Source: Xylocopilactobacillus apicola (GTDB lineage: Bacteria > Bacillota > Bacilli > Lactobacillales > Lactobacillaceae). From it: DNA of 64,000 bases. This document shows positions 10,101 to 18,552 of this stretch, one piece after another (the stretch's first letter is position 1; the number at the start of each line of letters is the position of its first letter). Made by a program: the position numbers and the translations under genes. The stretch covers positions 558,001 through 622,000 of the forward strand of contig NZ_AP026802.1 in assembly GCF_033095985.1 (NCBI RefSeq). The letters run 5' to 3'. A model generated the notes under the pieces. It searched no databases and had not been told where the DNA came from. It saw only the letters and a list, made by a program, of their open reading frames with translations.

Positions 10101-11135
10101 GTAGCTATCAGGTACGATTCCTGGTAAAACAAAATAAGTTTCGCCGTTGTGGACGTAAGTTAAATTCTCGTTAAAGCCGCTATTTTGTTGGATTACCGAG
10201 TCCATTCGCTGATCTTCGGTACCGGCTATGGGAATTGTCCATCCTGCTGGAACTCGATCACCGTTACTATTGATGATTCTGACCTGGACGTCACGGTAAA
10301 GGAAGTTTTTAGTGGCGGGGATAAAAACTTTTCCCTGATTGATGTAATTAACCGTAGCGGTTTTATTTTTGACCGCACTACTAGCGTTACTAATTAACCA
10401 TTGGCCAAAATTGTAGCGGTTACCAACATCGCTAAATCCACTAGTATAAGCGTATGGCGGACTATATTGCCAACTACCAGAGCTAGTAAAATCAAGCCAC
10501 AAATATTGGGATCCGACGTAGAAGAATTTAGTGCCAGTATAACCATTCCAGTCTTGGATTGAGACTTTTTTTAAGGCAACAGCCAGGGTATCGTTTAACT
10601 TGATGCCACTTGCAGGTCCTAAATTAATGCTGCCGTATGAACTTCCCGTTCGGCTGTCTTTAACTTGAATAGAAGGATTTGATAGAACAAGATAAATTGC
10701 ACCGCTGGTAGTATCATTGCCGTATTGATTGATCCAAGCGCCCCAGTTACGAGAGTATTCAGCATTACCAAGTGGATTATTGGGATTATCCGACCAAAAA
10801 ATGCCATCACGAACCAGATTAGTTACTAGGTTGGTTCCGCTTTGATTCGGATTGCCTGGTAAAACAAAATAAGATTGACTGCCCAATTTGTAAGTTAGAT
10901 CGTCGGTCACGCCGCTTTTTTGAATAACTGAAGCAATTGAATCACTTCGATCGCCGCTTAAAGTAAGGCGTCCAAGATTATTGCCTTCGGGATCCTTTAG
11001 TTGAATACTTGCTGAAACTAAATCAGCCCTAGTTTGAATCTGGCTTTTATTGGTTTGATGACTTACGACCCAAATGAAGCCAGAAAAAACTACTAGCAAA
11101 AATGCAAAAATGATAAATAGTCTTTTTTTCTTCAT
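7113..11135 (-). CDS. Large WxL-domain surface protein
   Basis: 1340 residues. A signal peptide or signal anchor covers about 1-30. A C-terminal WxL domain (about 1196-1340) holds the distal motif as WTV (in a PWTVEAQM context) and the proximal motif as WTL just before the end. WxL domains bind peptidoglycan non-covalently; no LPxTG sorting signal is present. The N-terminal half contains at least two long imperfect repeats (about 40-280 and 285-560), each with a SVIQ(K/Q) segment, a YFVLPG segment, a WxDNPN segment and a ++xSIxV closing strand, and a weaker third. They probably form beta-sandwich modules. The usual WxL partners (DUF916/DUF3324 proteins) are not adjacent. A role in adhesion is an inference. 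Confidence 0.85.
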   Translation of the reverse strand: MKKKRLFIIFAFLLVVFSGFIWVVSHQTNKSQIQTRADLVSASIQLKDPEGNNLGRLTLSGDRSDSIASVIQKSGVTDDLTYKLGSQSYFVLPGNPNQSGTNLVTNLVRDGIFWSDNPNNPLGNAEYSRNWGAWINQYGNDTTSGAIYLVLSNPSIQVKDSRTGSSYGSINLGPASGIKLNDTLAVALKKVSIQDWNGYTGTKFFYVGSQYLWLDFTSSGSWQYSPPYAYTSGFSDVGNRYNFGQWLISNASSAVKNKTATVNYINQGKVFIPATKNFLYRDVQVRIINSNGDRVPAGWTIPIAGTEDQRMDSVIQQNSGFNENLTYVHNGETYFVLPGIVPDSYGMGNRFVLSHVVADTLLWDDNPNSVTGANSIFGYPWLKMSKWLNNTNGSTQYSSDIASGQMYFLLTRPSISVQDVRNSKGVKFGAYPTSTFGYLRLDADLGITQQEGLGFAIGKSLEANGSGPLVKSNFATYYGTGFVLNGHPLRIQKNDYNEYRNPQGYNYLDQTLNQPVCINNRTDSIMTGRGDAFGEYLQGVQTSETANKYYFNQKTAPLVRMMQGKTYLPATPASDVQVDYYFDHNGNQVVDPGDELLYSDTHITDTPGAAYSLPFNRSFLASKGTFFLVGPASPLTGFYPIVDRITKIRYYAAKVGNLVIDKMDYNHTQTSTPYTVSYSNPQLVNDIVVPSDAPHGWAYFDSNNNQLPAGTHITLDTFSKKTQNTTLTLKEMPKVNFTVKGYYTNNPNNTFPLHTAQYYLGDQITDGDASATWGQKILNDPAGLDDINQQLITAGTIRAGYHLCQPVGNFPIYWNDSQPILSSAIYPNILTTSVVTLLTPPAIGYQASVTLPIVGDAQQVNLKTSASNTKGTPISISNPINKELSTTSDASLTSPGSGNNEFGFKDPDLKKPGYSYVVTGPDHVIYPSLAAALQANPTADHTQNGRNADSSPQDFVITYLEDPQALVVKSNYSVDGTASSPYIINGQTYPLPGVMNRNYTGSPSTHFGTSANNYPGLPEALIAFGTGVTGEAGHHEGDGIFGNSIQWPLDNTEPPNSWKLTLKLTNENSTITYGSWDSVAQMINDVNYKFDQTSNPATFNPSYTSLSDSLIPGTTDNDVQVLSLNYQKSGRTTIRSVPNFDFGTENSPNVTIKLAHAVPMAGSVTAKLNLNYRDDATNTPNNITDYLHTNRTQTPVSRSLIVTDASGDPTTPWTVEAQMDYFRGPDGTVSQSHGPSLTFNKNNVIIKGIDDNILSGNSKYLDSNPPVFNDTVLQAGGPSVSVLNSNSSANQTAIGSWDADFASRDSASIYFPGNALNKSNSASNQNYTTTITWTLITNRP

Positions 11136-11394
11136 ATTATCTTTAGGCCTTTTTCCAATGATTTAGATAAACTAATTCTAAAGGATTTCTTGAAGGTGTT
11201 TACGGTAAAAATTGTAAAAAAGGAATAAAAAAATTGAAAATTTCGAATTACTCTCTGAAATGAGTTTAAAGTTTTAAGAAAAAAACTCTAAAATTTACAT
11301 TTTTTATTAAATGAAATAAAAAACGTAAACAAATCAATTGGATTGTTATATAATTGAAGCGGAAAGTGATTTAAGGATAGATAGGAGTAAAAAG
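11136..11394. promoter_or_regulatory. Divergent AT-rich intergenic region between the WxL gene and oleate hydratase
   Basis: About 260 bp, strongly A/T-rich, with no coding frame. A plus-strand TATAAT at 11349-11354 lies 40 nt before the oleate hydratase ATG, which has AGGAG at 11383-11387. A TAGAAT-like box for the minus-strand gene is possible near 11170-11180. The -35 boxes are weak on both sides, so activator control is possible. Confidence 0.45.
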
Positions 11395-13071
11395 ATGGTA
11401 CGTAAAGCTTATATGATTGGAACGGGGATTGGTAACTTAGCAGCTGGAATTTATTTAATTAGAGATGGTCAGTGGGATGGAAATCAGATTACCATGTACG
11501 GTGTTAATAAACACGGTGCAAACGATGGAGCAGCATTTGCAAATTATCAAGGCGAATACAATGTTCCCACTGTTAACAATACAAAAGGTTTTTTGGCTGA
11601 GGGCGGTCGAATGCTTAATGAAGAAACATACGAAAATTTATGGGATGTTTTAAGCACAGTTCCATCCCTTGATAACCCTGGTCAATCGGTTACCGATGAC
11701 ATTTTAAATTTTGATCATGCCCATCCAACACATGATGTTGGTCGATTGATGGATAAGAAAAACGGGGTCCGAAATAAGAAAAATTCTGATAACTATTATC
11801 ACATGCAATTTGATAACAAAGATCGGATGCTTCTGACCAGACTCATGCTTTTGCCTGAAAAGAAAGAAGAACTTTTAAACGATCTCAGTATTGAAGAATG
11901 GTTTAAAGAAAGTCCTCACTTCTTTACGACTAATTTCTGGTATATGTGGGAAACAACGTTTGCTTTTAAGAAGGAAAGCAGCGCGATGGAGCTTAGACGC
12001 TACATGAATCGGATGATTTTGGAATTTAGCCGAATTAATACGCTTGAAGGGGTAACTAGAACACCTTACAATCAGTACGAGTCAATTATTTTGCCAATGC
12101 GTAAATATTTGGAAAATCATGGGGTTAATTTTGTTAACAACATGATGGTATCTGAGTTCGAATTTGCTGATACTCCATTAAGAGATGATATTATTGTAAC
12201 AGCTCTTAAAATGGAAAATGTTGAGACTGGTGAAAAGAGCGAAGTTAGAGTTGCTGAAGATGACCTTGTTTTTGATACTAATGGAGCAATTACTGATGAT
12301 GCAACTCTCGGTGATTTGGATACACCAGTGACTGAAAATCATGATTATCCAGTCAGTGCAAAACTTTGGAAGCAAGCTACTGAACATTTTTATAGCTTGG
12401 GACATCCTGACAAGTTCTTCAATGACCGTGCACAGTCAGAATGGTTAAGTTTTACAATTACGACTAAAGATCACTACTTCGTTAACCAGATTTCAAGAAT
12501 TACTCAGCAACAGCCAGGGAATGCCTTAAATACCTGGATTGATAGTAATGGATTGCTTTCGATTGTTGTTCATCATCAGCCTCATTTTCATGCACAAAAG
12601 CCAGAAGAAACGGTTCTTTGGGGTTATTTCATGTTCCCTCGTAAAATGGGTGATTATGTAAATAAACCGATCATCAAGATGACGGGGCGTGAAATTGTTG
12701 AAGAATTAATTGGTCATTTAGCTGAAGTTGATCCAGCGCGGGATAATATTCGTAACCATCAAGAACAAATAATGGATAGCGTCATTAATTCGATTCCAGT
12801 TTACATGCCTTATGCCAGCGCACTTTTTAATCAAAGAGCAAAAGGTGATCGTCCTGATGTTGTACCAGCTCATTCCCATAACCTAGCTTTTATCAGCCAG
12901 TTTGTGGAAATGCCTTTTGATATGGTATTTACTGAACAATACTCAATTCGGGCAGCTCAGATTGCTGTATATAAGTTTTTGGGAATTCCAGATTCAGAAT
13001 TAACAAAAGTTCATCACTATGAGAAAGATCCACGGATCTTACTAAAAGCAACTAAGACGATGTTACGCTAA
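11395..13071 (+). CDS. ohyA: Oleate hydratase (fatty acid hydratase)
   Basis: 558 residues from the ATG at 11395, chosen because AGGAG lies 7 nt upstream and the protein then opens at the FAD-binding site; an upstream TTG in the same frame has no ribosome site. This FAD-dependent enzyme adds water to the cis-9 double bond of oleate or linoleate to give 10-hydroxy fatty acids, a detoxification step common in lactobacilli and gut or insect symbionts. Seen: the Rossmann start GTGIGNLAAGIYLIRDG, the ANDGAAFANYQGEY segment, the GGRMLNEETYENLWD block and, near the C-terminus, the PVYMPYASALFNQR and FVEMPFDMVFTEQYSIRAAQ blocks. It is monocistronic, and fakA, plsX and acpP lie further along. Confidence 0.95.
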   Translation: MVRKAYMIGTGIGNLAAGIYLIRDGQWDGNQITMYGVNKHGANDGAAFANYQGEYNVPTVNNTKGFLAEGGRMLNEETYENLWDVLSTVPSLDNPGQSVTDDILNFDHAHPTHDVGRLMDKKNGVRNKKNSDNYYHMQFDNKDRMLLTRLMLLPEKKEELLNDLSIEEWFKESPHFFTTNFWYMWETTFAFKKESSAMELRRYMNRMILEFSRINTLEGVTRTPYNQYESIILPMRKYLENHGVNFVNNMMVSEFEFADTPLRDDIIVTALKMENVETGEKSEVRVAEDDLVFDTNGAITDDATLGDLDTPVTENHDYPVSAKLWKQATEHFYSLGHPDKFFNDRAQSEWLSFTITTKDHYFVNQISRITQQQPGNALNTWIDSNGLLSIVVHHQPHFHAQKPEETVLWGYFMFPRKMGDYVNKPIIKMTGREIVEELIGHLAEVDPARDNIRNHQEQIMDSVINSIPVYMPYASALFNQRAKGDRPDVVPAHSHNLAFISQFVEMPFDMVFTEQYSIRAAQIAVYKFLGIPDSELTKVHHYEKDPRILLKATKTMLR

Positions 13072-13074
13072 TTT

Positions 13075-13103
13075 TTGCCAAACGAGAAAAAATATGCTAG
13101 AAT
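13075..13103 (+). promoter_or_regulatory. Sigma-A promoter for rplU-rpmA
   Basis: TTGCCA (13075-13080), a 17-bp spacer and TAGAAT (13098-13103): a near-consensus vegetative promoter about 80 nt before rplU. Confidence 0.75.
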
Positions 13104-13109
13104 TGAGCA

Positions 13110-13183
13110 GTTGTGTATGCAACCGCACTGAACTGGAGGCAAATTTAACCAGTAAGGCGAGTCTAATATAGGAGTGAAGTTAA
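13110..13183 (+). ncRNA. Candidate L21 leader RNA
   Basis: The 5' UTR of rplU is about 75 nt and contains short complementary pieces (GTTG with CAAC; CTGG with CCAG), as expected for the autoregulatory L21 leader found upstream of rplU in many Firmicutes. It is called from position and short stems only; a covariance-model search for the L21 leader family would decide. Confidence 0.45.
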
Positions 13184-13498
13184 ATGTACGCAGTTTTTGC
13201 AAATGGTGGAAAACAGTATAAAGCTCAAGTTGGCGATGTACTTTTCCTTGAAAAAATTGATCAGGATGTTGACAGTGAAGTAACTTTTGATCAGGTATTG
13301 ATGGTATCTGATGATAACAATAAGGTTACTGTCGGTAATCCAACAATTGCTGGTGCAACGATCAAAGCAAAGATCGAGAAGCATGGCAAAGAAAAGAAAG
13401 TAGTTACTTTCAAATATAAAGCAAAGAAACACTATCATACAAAACAAGGTCACCGTCAGCCTTATACACGTGTTTCAATCGAATCTATCAACGTCTAA
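13184..13498 (+). CDS. rplU: 50S ribosomal protein L21
   Basis: 104 residues, standard length. It opens with YAVFANGGKQYKAQVGD and has the basic KKHYHTKQGHRQPYT segment that binds 23S rRNA. GGAG precedes the ATG. The next gene is rpmA after 13 nt; the usual intervening prp (ysxB) protease gene is absent. Confidence 0.97.
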   Translation: MYAVFANGGKQYKAQVGDVLFLEKIDQDVDSEVTFDQVLMVSDDNNKVTVGNPTIAGATIKAKIEKHGKEKKVVTFKYKAKKHYHTKQGHRQPYTRVSIESINV

Positions 13499-13511
13499 GA
13501 GGTAAGTAAAA

Positions 13512-13808
13512 ATGTTAATGAATTTTCATATTGATAATCTTGGATTAAATAAAATGGCCCACCATAAAGGGGGCGGTTCATCATCTAATGGTCGTAACTC
13601 TGCAGGCCGGCGTTTAGGTGCTAAGCGTTCTGATGGTCAATTTGTTCGTACAGGTACGATCATCTATCGTCAACGCGGAACACATATTCATCCTGGAACT
13701 AATGTTGGTAAAGGCGGGGACGATACTTTATTCGCATTAGCAGATGGCTATGTTAAGTACGAACGGATGGGTAAATTCAAGAAACAGGTTTCTGTAAACC
13801 CCGCATAA
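13512..13808 (+). CDS. rpmA: 50S ribosomal protein L27 with atypical N-terminal extension
   Basis: L27 sits at the peptidyl-transferase centre. The reading frame gives 98 residues from the ATG at 13512 (AGAGGT 9 nt upstream), or 84 from the ATG at 13554, which gives the E. coli-like mature start MAHHKGGG but has only a poor ribosome site. In most Firmicutes L27 starts with a short extension ending in LQFFA, cut by the protease Prp. Here the extension reads [14 protein letters not shown] and lacks that motif, and no prp gene lies between rplU and rpmA. Either translation starts at 13554, or the first 14 residues are removed or retained in some other way. The L27 identity is certain; the start is not. 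Confidence 0.92.
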   Translation: MLMNFHIDNLGLNKMAHHKGGGSSSNGRNSAGRRLGAKRSDGQFVRTGTIIYRQRGTHIHPGTNVGKGGDDTLFALADGYVKYERMGKFKKQVSVNPA

Positions 13809-13814
13809 TTAATG

Positions 13815-13857
13815 AAAAAAGCAGACACATGTTTTCCATGAATGTTTGCTTTTTTGT
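13815..13857 (+). terminator. Terminator after rpmA
   Basis: The arms AAAAAAGCAGACA and TGTTTGCTTTTTT pair with one G-U around a loop of about 16 nt, ending in a T run. It overlaps the region just before the pepP ribosome site. Confidence 0.8.
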
Positions 13858-13869
13858 TTGGGAGTATTT

Positions 13870-14943
13870 ATGGAACAAACACATTTAAAAGATTTTCAAA
13901 GTTGGCTTAGTTTAAAAAGCATCGAAGGTGCGCTTTTGTTAAACCCAGTTAATGTCTCTTATTTTACTGGTTTTACTGGCGATGAATCTTATCTTTTTGT
14001 AACGCCAAGTGAAGCACTTTTCATAACTGATTCCCGTTATTTGAGTCAAGTGAAAGCCGAAGTTAGGGGAGTTGCTGTTGAACAAAATCAAAAGGGTCTA
14101 ACGGGTGTAATAAGTCTAATTCATGAAAGATTTCCTTTAAATGATTTAGGTCTTGAACTGAGTTATGTATCAGCCAGTGATTATTTGACAATCAAAAAGA
14201 AGATTTTGTGCCCTGTTATTGATATTGGAGCACAAATTGATAGTTTACGACAAGTCAAAGATGAAGAAGAGATCAACTGTATTAAAAAAGCTTGTGCAAT
14301 CGCAGATCAAGCTTTTATGCAAGTATTAACAGAGATTAAACCTGGAATGACGGAATTAATGGTTGCCTCTAAGTTAGAAAGCCATTTTAAGGAGTTAGGT
14401 TCCACTGGTCCTTCATTTGAAACTATTGTGGCAGCGGGGATTCGTTCTTCGATGCCGCACGGCAGTGCTTCGACCAACGTAATTAAAAGTGGTGATTTGG
14501 TGACCTTGGACTTTGGTTGTTTCTATGAGGGCTATACATCAGATCTTACGAGAACCATTGGAGTTGGTAAAATCAGTAAAGATCAACAAGAAATTTATGA
14601 TATAGTTTTAAAAGCTAATGAAGAAACAATAAAAATCCTTCGACAAGGTGTTACCGGTGCTGAAATGCATGAGAAAGCTCATAATATCATTGATAGCGCT
14701 GGATATCAGCAATATTTTGGACACGGGACCGGTCACGGAATCGGTCGAAGTATTCACGAAGGTCCGGGAGCGTGGGGAGGTTATCAAAGTCAGCCCGTTG
14801 TCAGTGGCAACATTATCACAATTGAACCCGGTATTTATTTACCAGATCGTTTTGGCGTAAGGATTGAAGATGACGTTTTAATAAATGATCAAGGATATGA
14901 AGTTTTAACAAAATCACCAAAGAATGAATTAATTATAATTTAA
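13870..14943 (+). CDS. M24 family aminopeptidase (Xaa-Pro peptidase-like)
   Basis: 357 residues from the ATG at 13870 after GGGAG; an upstream start at 13846 would lie in the terminator. The N-terminal creatinase-like domain (about 1-125) precedes a pita-bread catalytic domain. Metal-binding motifs are visible: [18 protein letters not shown] (two Asp), [14 protein letters not shown] (His), IEPGIYLP (Glu) and RIEDDVLI (Glu). It removes an N-terminal residue from peptides, probably those with proline in second place. The position immediately before efp is the conserved Firmicute arrangement (YqhT-efp). Confidence 0.93.
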   Translation: MEQTHLKDFQSWLSLKSIEGALLLNPVNVSYFTGFTGDESYLFVTPSEALFITDSRYLSQVKAEVRGVAVEQNQKGLTGVISLIHERFPLNDLGLELSYVSASDYLTIKKKILCPVIDIGAQIDSLRQVKDEEEINCIKKACAIADQAFMQVLTEIKPGMTELMVASKLESHFKELGSTGPSFETIVAAGIRSSMPHGSASTNVIKSGDLVTLDFGCFYEGYTSDLTRTIGVGKISKDQQEIYDIVLKANEETIKILRQGVTGAEMHEKAHNIIDSAGYQQYFGHGTGHGIGRSIHEGPGAWGGYQSQPVVSGNIITIEPGIYLPDRFGVRIEDDVLINDQGYEVLTKSPKNELIII

Positions 14944-14954
14944 GGGAGTTAGTA

Positions 14955-15512
14955 ATGATATCAGTAAATGATTTTAAAAATGGTTTAACAATTGGAACAG
15001 GAAAAGATATTTGGCAAGTTGTAGAATTTCAGCACGTAAAACCAGGAAAAGGCGGTGCTTTTGTTCGTTCTACTTTGAGAAACTTAAGGAGTGGTGCAGT
15101 TCAAGATAAAACTTTTAGAGCGACTGAAAAAGTTGAGAAAATTGACGTAAATACTCGTGAAATGCAGTATTTATTTAATGACGGTGGCACATATACTTTC
15201 ATGGATACCGATACATATGAACAAATTGAAATTCCGCAAGAAGCAGTAGGGGATCAGATTAAGTACCTTAAAGAAAATATGTTAGTTAGTATTTCGAGCT
15301 ACGAAGGTGAAACTTTAGGGATTGAACTACCAAATAAAGTTGACTTAACAGTTACTGAAACTGAACCAACAATTAAAGGTAATACTGCTTCTGGTGGTTC
15401 AAAACCTGCTACGATGGAGACGGGATTAGTTGTTCAAGTTCCATTTTTTATCAATCAGGGAGACGTTTTGACAATTAATACGACCGATGGTTCTTATATC
15501 TCAAGGGCATAA
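14955..15512 (+). CDS. efp: Elongation factor P
   Basis: 185 residues, standard length. EF-P enters the ribosomal E site and relieves stalling at polyproline. The conserved loop [10 protein letters not shown] carries the tip lysine (in GKGG). The C-terminal OB domain ends with the family block [24 protein letters not shown] precedes the ATG. It lies 11 nt after the aminopeptidase gene and is followed by the Asp23-family gene, as in other Firmicutes. Confidence 0.97.
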   Translation: MISVNDFKNGLTIGTGKDIWQVVEFQHVKPGKGGAFVRSTLRNLRSGAVQDKTFRATEKVEKIDVNTREMQYLFNDGGTYTFMDTDTYEQIEIPQEAVGDQIKYLKENMLVSISSYEGETLGIELPNKVDLTVTETEPTIKGNTASGGSKPATMETGLVVQVPFFINQGDVLTINTTDGSYISRA

Positions 15513-15515
15513 ATA

Positions 15516-15911
15516 ATGGCAAATTTAAGAAGTGGCTTAAAACTTAGTAGTAGTAATACTGTTGCAGGCAAAGTGTCAATTTCGGCTAAAGCGCTGGAAA
15601 CAATTATGGAACTGACCGCTGGCAGTGTCAAAGACGTTAACAAAATGACGCGAGTCTTCCAAACGGTCTTTGGTTCAAATTTTCCGGAAGTTCGTTTTGT
15701 TCATGCGGCTACCTTGAAGTTAGTTAATCACGAATTGGTGGCTGAAATATATCTTAATCTTAACTATGGGGTTAATGTGATCCAAACAACATATCAGGTA
15801 CAAAGTGAAATTATCAATCAATTTAAGGAAATGTTGGACTTAGATTTAGCTAAGGTTCAAGTCCATGTTGTTGATTTGATCGATGATGATCAAATTGTTG
15901 ACGAAGCATGA
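15516..15911 (+). CDS. Asp23/Gls24 family protein (YqhY-like)
   Basis: 131 residues. It matches the Asp23/Gls24 (DUF322) family: VSISAKALETIMELTAG near the start, then the YGVNVIQTTYQVQSEI helix and the VHVVDLI strand. In B. subtilis the homologue yqhY sits in the same place between acetyl-CoA carboxylase/efp genes and nusB and is tied to lipid homeostasis. The stop overlaps the nusB start (ATGA), so the two are coupled. Confidence 0.88.
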   Translation: MANLRSGLKLSSSNTVAGKVSISAKALETIMELTAGSVKDVNKMTRVFQTVFGSNFPEVRFVHAATLKLVNHELVAEIYLNLNYGVNVIQTTYQVQSEIINQFKEMLDLDLAKVQVHVVDLIDDDQIVDEA

Positions 15912-16348
15912 AAAGAAGGAAACAACGAGATTTATTAGTTAAGGCAGTTTTTGCACACTTTTTTCAGACAGATCTTTCGGTAAATGAAATTTTTGATTCA
16001 TTATTAGAAAATTTTGCTGAGGAGCCACTAACTCAAGGGGAACGTGAAAATTATCTTGATCCTTTAATTGATCAATTGGTAACTGATGAAAGTTTATACC
16101 AAGAGTTAATTCAAAATCATTTAAAGAAAACTTGGAAATTAGAGCGAATTGCGCGACTTGATTTGGCAATTTTAGAGGTTGCGGTTTCAGAGATCAAAAA
16201 TTTAGCGGAAGTTCCTTTTGATGTTACAGTTAACGAAGCGGTTGATTTAGCTAAACTTTATTCAACTGAGAAATCTCCAAGCTTTGTTAACGGAATTTTG
16301 GTTCAAATTTTTGATGAGGTTAATCAAGATGACAGCGATAATTCTTGA
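15908..16348 (+). CDS. nusB: Transcription antitermination factor NusB
   Basis: 146 residues; all-helical NusB fold with the family blocks RIARLDLAILEVAVSEI and VNEAVDLAKLYSTEKSPSFVNGIL. NusB, with NusE (S10), binds boxA of rRNA operons. The ATG overlaps the preceding stop by ATGA, and its 3' end overlaps the folD start by 20 nt. Confidence 0.96.
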   Translation: MKRRKQRDLLVKAVFAHFFQTDLSVNEIFDSLLENFAEEPLTQGERENYLDPLIDQLVTDESLYQELIQNHLKKTWKLERIARLDLAILEVAVSEIKNLAEVPFDVTVNEAVDLAKLYSTEKSPSFVNGILVQIFDEVNQDDSDNS

Positions 16349-17189
16349 TGGATTAGGCCTGGCTAACGAGTTAGCTCTTGAACTTAAACAAGAAGTTAAT
16401 TCTTTAAAAGTGATTCCGGTTCTCAAAGTAATTTTAGTTGGCAACGATCCTGAGAGCCAAATTTATGTTCGCAGCAAAGAAAAACGTGCTAGAGAGATCG
16501 GCATCAATCTTGAAGTGGTTTCGCTACCTGAGACTATTGAAGAAAGAGAAATTTTAGATCTCATTGATCGCTTTAACAAGCAAGATGAAGTCGATGGGAT
16601 TATGGTGCAGCTGCCTTTACCCCAACATATTTCTTATCACAACATTATTAATGCGCTTGATCCAACTAAAGATGCTGACGGTTTTAGCGCAGTTAATATG
16701 GGAAAACTTTGGCTAAATGAGCCCAATTTCATTGCCCCAGCGACACCAAAGGGGATTATGACCCTTTTAGATCATTATCATCTTGAGCTAGCTGGGAAGA
16801 ACTCCGTAATTATTGGACGCAGTAATATCGTTAGTAAACCCTTGGCCAGCTTGCTATTGGCTCGTAACAGTACGGTGACGATCACTCACCGTCAAACGAC
16901 CAATATTATTGAGATTGCGAGGCAAGCAGATTTTTTATTTGTTGCAACAGGGCAAGCTGAAATGGTTGATAAATCGTTTGTCAAACCTGGAGCAGTGGTT
17001 GTCGACGTGGGGATTAATCGAACAGATCACGGACTAGTTGGTGATGTTAACTTCTCTGAGGTCAAACAAGTAGCAGGTTATCTAACTCCTGTACCCAAAG
17101 GAGTTGGACCAATGACTGTGATTTCTTTAATGGAGCAAGTAGTCAGCCATGCCAAGATGAGAGAGGAAAATGGAGCAAAATCAGACTAA
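16329..17189 (+). CDS. folD: Methylenetetrahydrofolate dehydrogenase/cyclohydrolase
   Basis: 286 residues from the ATG at 16329, the usual length; an upstream in-frame start would add 15 non-homologous residues. This bifunctional enzyme interconverts 5,10-methylene-, methenyl- and 10-formyl-THF, feeding Fmt (also in this window). Catalytic YVRSKEKRA (Tyr/Lys) near residue 50, QLPLPQHI, the NADP site GRSNIVSKPLASLLL, and the terminal TPVPKGVGPMTVISLMEQ are all present. It overlaps nusB by 20 nt and xseA by 20 nt. Confidence 0.97.
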   Translation: MTAIILDGLGLANELALELKQEVNSLKVIPVLKVILVGNDPESQIYVRSKEKRAREIGINLEVVSLPETIEEREILDLIDRFNKQDEVDGIMVQLPLPQHISYHNIINALDPTKDADGFSAVNMGKLWLNEPNFIAPATPKGIMTLLDHYHLELAGKNSVIIGRSNIVSKPLASLLLARNSTVTITHRQTTNIIEIARQADFLFVATGQAEMVDKSFVKPGAVVVDVGINRTDHGLVGDVNFSEVKQVAGYLTPVPKGVGPMTVISLMEQVVSHAKMREENGAKSD

Positions 17190-18552
17190 TTACGATCAGT
17201 TTTTAAGTGTCAGTCAAATTACAGCTTATATTGGCAAAAAATTTAGCCAAGATCCTTATTTAGATCAGGTTAATATTAAAGGTGAGATTACAAATTTTAG
17301 AGAGCGACCTAATGGACATCAGTATTTTAGTTTAAAAGACGATGGTGCCAAAATTGGGGTCACTCTTTTTCGTAATATTTACCAAAAAATTAACTTCAAG
17401 TTAAAAGACGGCGATATGATAGCTTGTACAGGGCGGATCAACGTTTACGCGCCAGGGGGAAGTTATTCCTTAATCGTTGAATCGTTAGAACCGTACGGCC
17501 TGGGCACTCTTTTGGTGCAGTTACAGGAACGTAAGGAAAAATTGGCTAAGATGGGTGTTTTTGCGCCCGAACGAAAACGCCCAATTTGTCGTTTTCCAAA
17601 GCGAATTGCTGTCATCACAAGTCCCAGCGGTGCGGTTATCAGAGATATTATCACAACAACTAAACGAAGATTTCCTTTAGTGAAGCTGGTTTTATTTCCA
17701 GCGGTGGTTCAAGGAGATCAGGCGGCTAATTCGGTGCTGCATCAATTAAAGCAGGCAAATGAATTGGGTGATTTCGATACGATAATTATTGCTCGCGGTG
17801 GCGGGTCGTTTGAAGATCTATGGCCCTTTAATGATGAAGCTTTAACCGTTGCGGTTGCCAAGAGCCAAATCCCAGTTATAACTTCTGTTGGTCATGAAAC
17901 TGATACAACTTTAGTTGATTATGCAGCCGATCTTAGAGCTCCGACGCCGACAGCGGCAGCCGAGCTTGCGACTCCAAGACGAGATGAGCTACAGCAGATG
18001 CTTATTCAGTTGCGTAGCGCATTAAAGCAGGCAGAGCTAGGGTATTTGGCTAACTTGACAGCTAAAGTTCGTCCGCTGACTCAAAGTTACCTGTTTCGTC
18101 GACCGGAGGCTTTTTATCAGAATCAATTAATTTCTTTAGACCATCTCACCGAGTTGCTTAGAAGAAGTGAAAGCCAAACGATAAATAAGAATTTAAATTT
18201 ATTGCAATCACTTACTCAGCGGCTAAAATCTTTTGCGCCTGAACGTCTAGTGCGTCAACTGACACTTGAGCGCGAGCAGCAAAATAATTCAATGCAGCGG
18301 GCAATGAGGACGTACTTACAGAATAAAAAAGGTGAATTTGCTAATTTGAGTCAGAATTTGGTGATGTTGGATCCACATCAAGTTTTAAAGCGGGGCTATG
18401 CTATCGCTGAAAATGAAGAACATAAAGTAATTGATAGTATTAAGAAGACGGCGGTGAAGCAGAAAGTTCGCTTGATTTTAAGTGATGGCGCAATTATTTC
18501 AACCGTCAATGAGATTGAAGGAGAAGAAAATGGTCACGAAAAAAACAGCTGA
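17170..18552 (+). CDS. xseA: Exodeoxyribonuclease VII large subunit
   Basis: 460 residues. An N-terminal OB-fold (about 1-110; GEITNFRERPNGHQYFSLKD) binds single-stranded DNA. The catalytic core holds ITSPSGAVIRDI, IIARGGGSFEDLWPFNDE and SVGHETDTTLVDYAADLRAPTPTAAAE. A coiled-coil region follows for XseB binding. AGAGG precedes the ATG. It overlaps folD and xseB by about 20 nt each, so it is tightly coupled. Confidence 0.97.
   Translation: MEQNQTNYDQFLSVSQITAYIGKKFSQDPYLDQVNIKGEITNFRERPNGHQYFSLKDDGAKIGVTLFRNIYQKINFKLKDGDMIACTGRINVYAPGGSYSLIVESLEPYGLGTLLVQLQERKEKLAKMGVFAPERKRPICRFPKRIAVITSPSGAVIRDIITTTKRRFPLVKLVLFPAVVQGDQAANSVLHQLKQANELGDFDTIIIARGGGSFEDLWPFNDEALTVAVAKSQIPVITSVGHETDTTLVDYAADLRAPTPTAAAELATPRRDELQQMLIQLRSALKQAELGYLANLTAKVRPLTQSYLFRRPEAFYQNQLISLDHLTELLRRSESQTINKNLNLLQSLTQRLKSFAPERLVRQLTLEREQQNNSMQRAMRTYLQNKKGEFANLSQNLVMLDPHQVLKRGYAIAENEEHKVIDSIKKTAVKQKVRLILSDGAIISTVNEIEGEENGHEKNS

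Noticed and set aside
11338-11394. Upstream TTG for oleate hydratase adding 19 residues
   Set aside because: It overlaps the likely -10 box and lacks a ribosome site; the ATG at 11395 has AGGAG and gives the family start.
18482-18529. Longer form of XseB starting at 18482
   Set aside because: The added residues are out-of-frame xseA sequence; the ATG at 18530 has its own ribosome site and gives the usual length.
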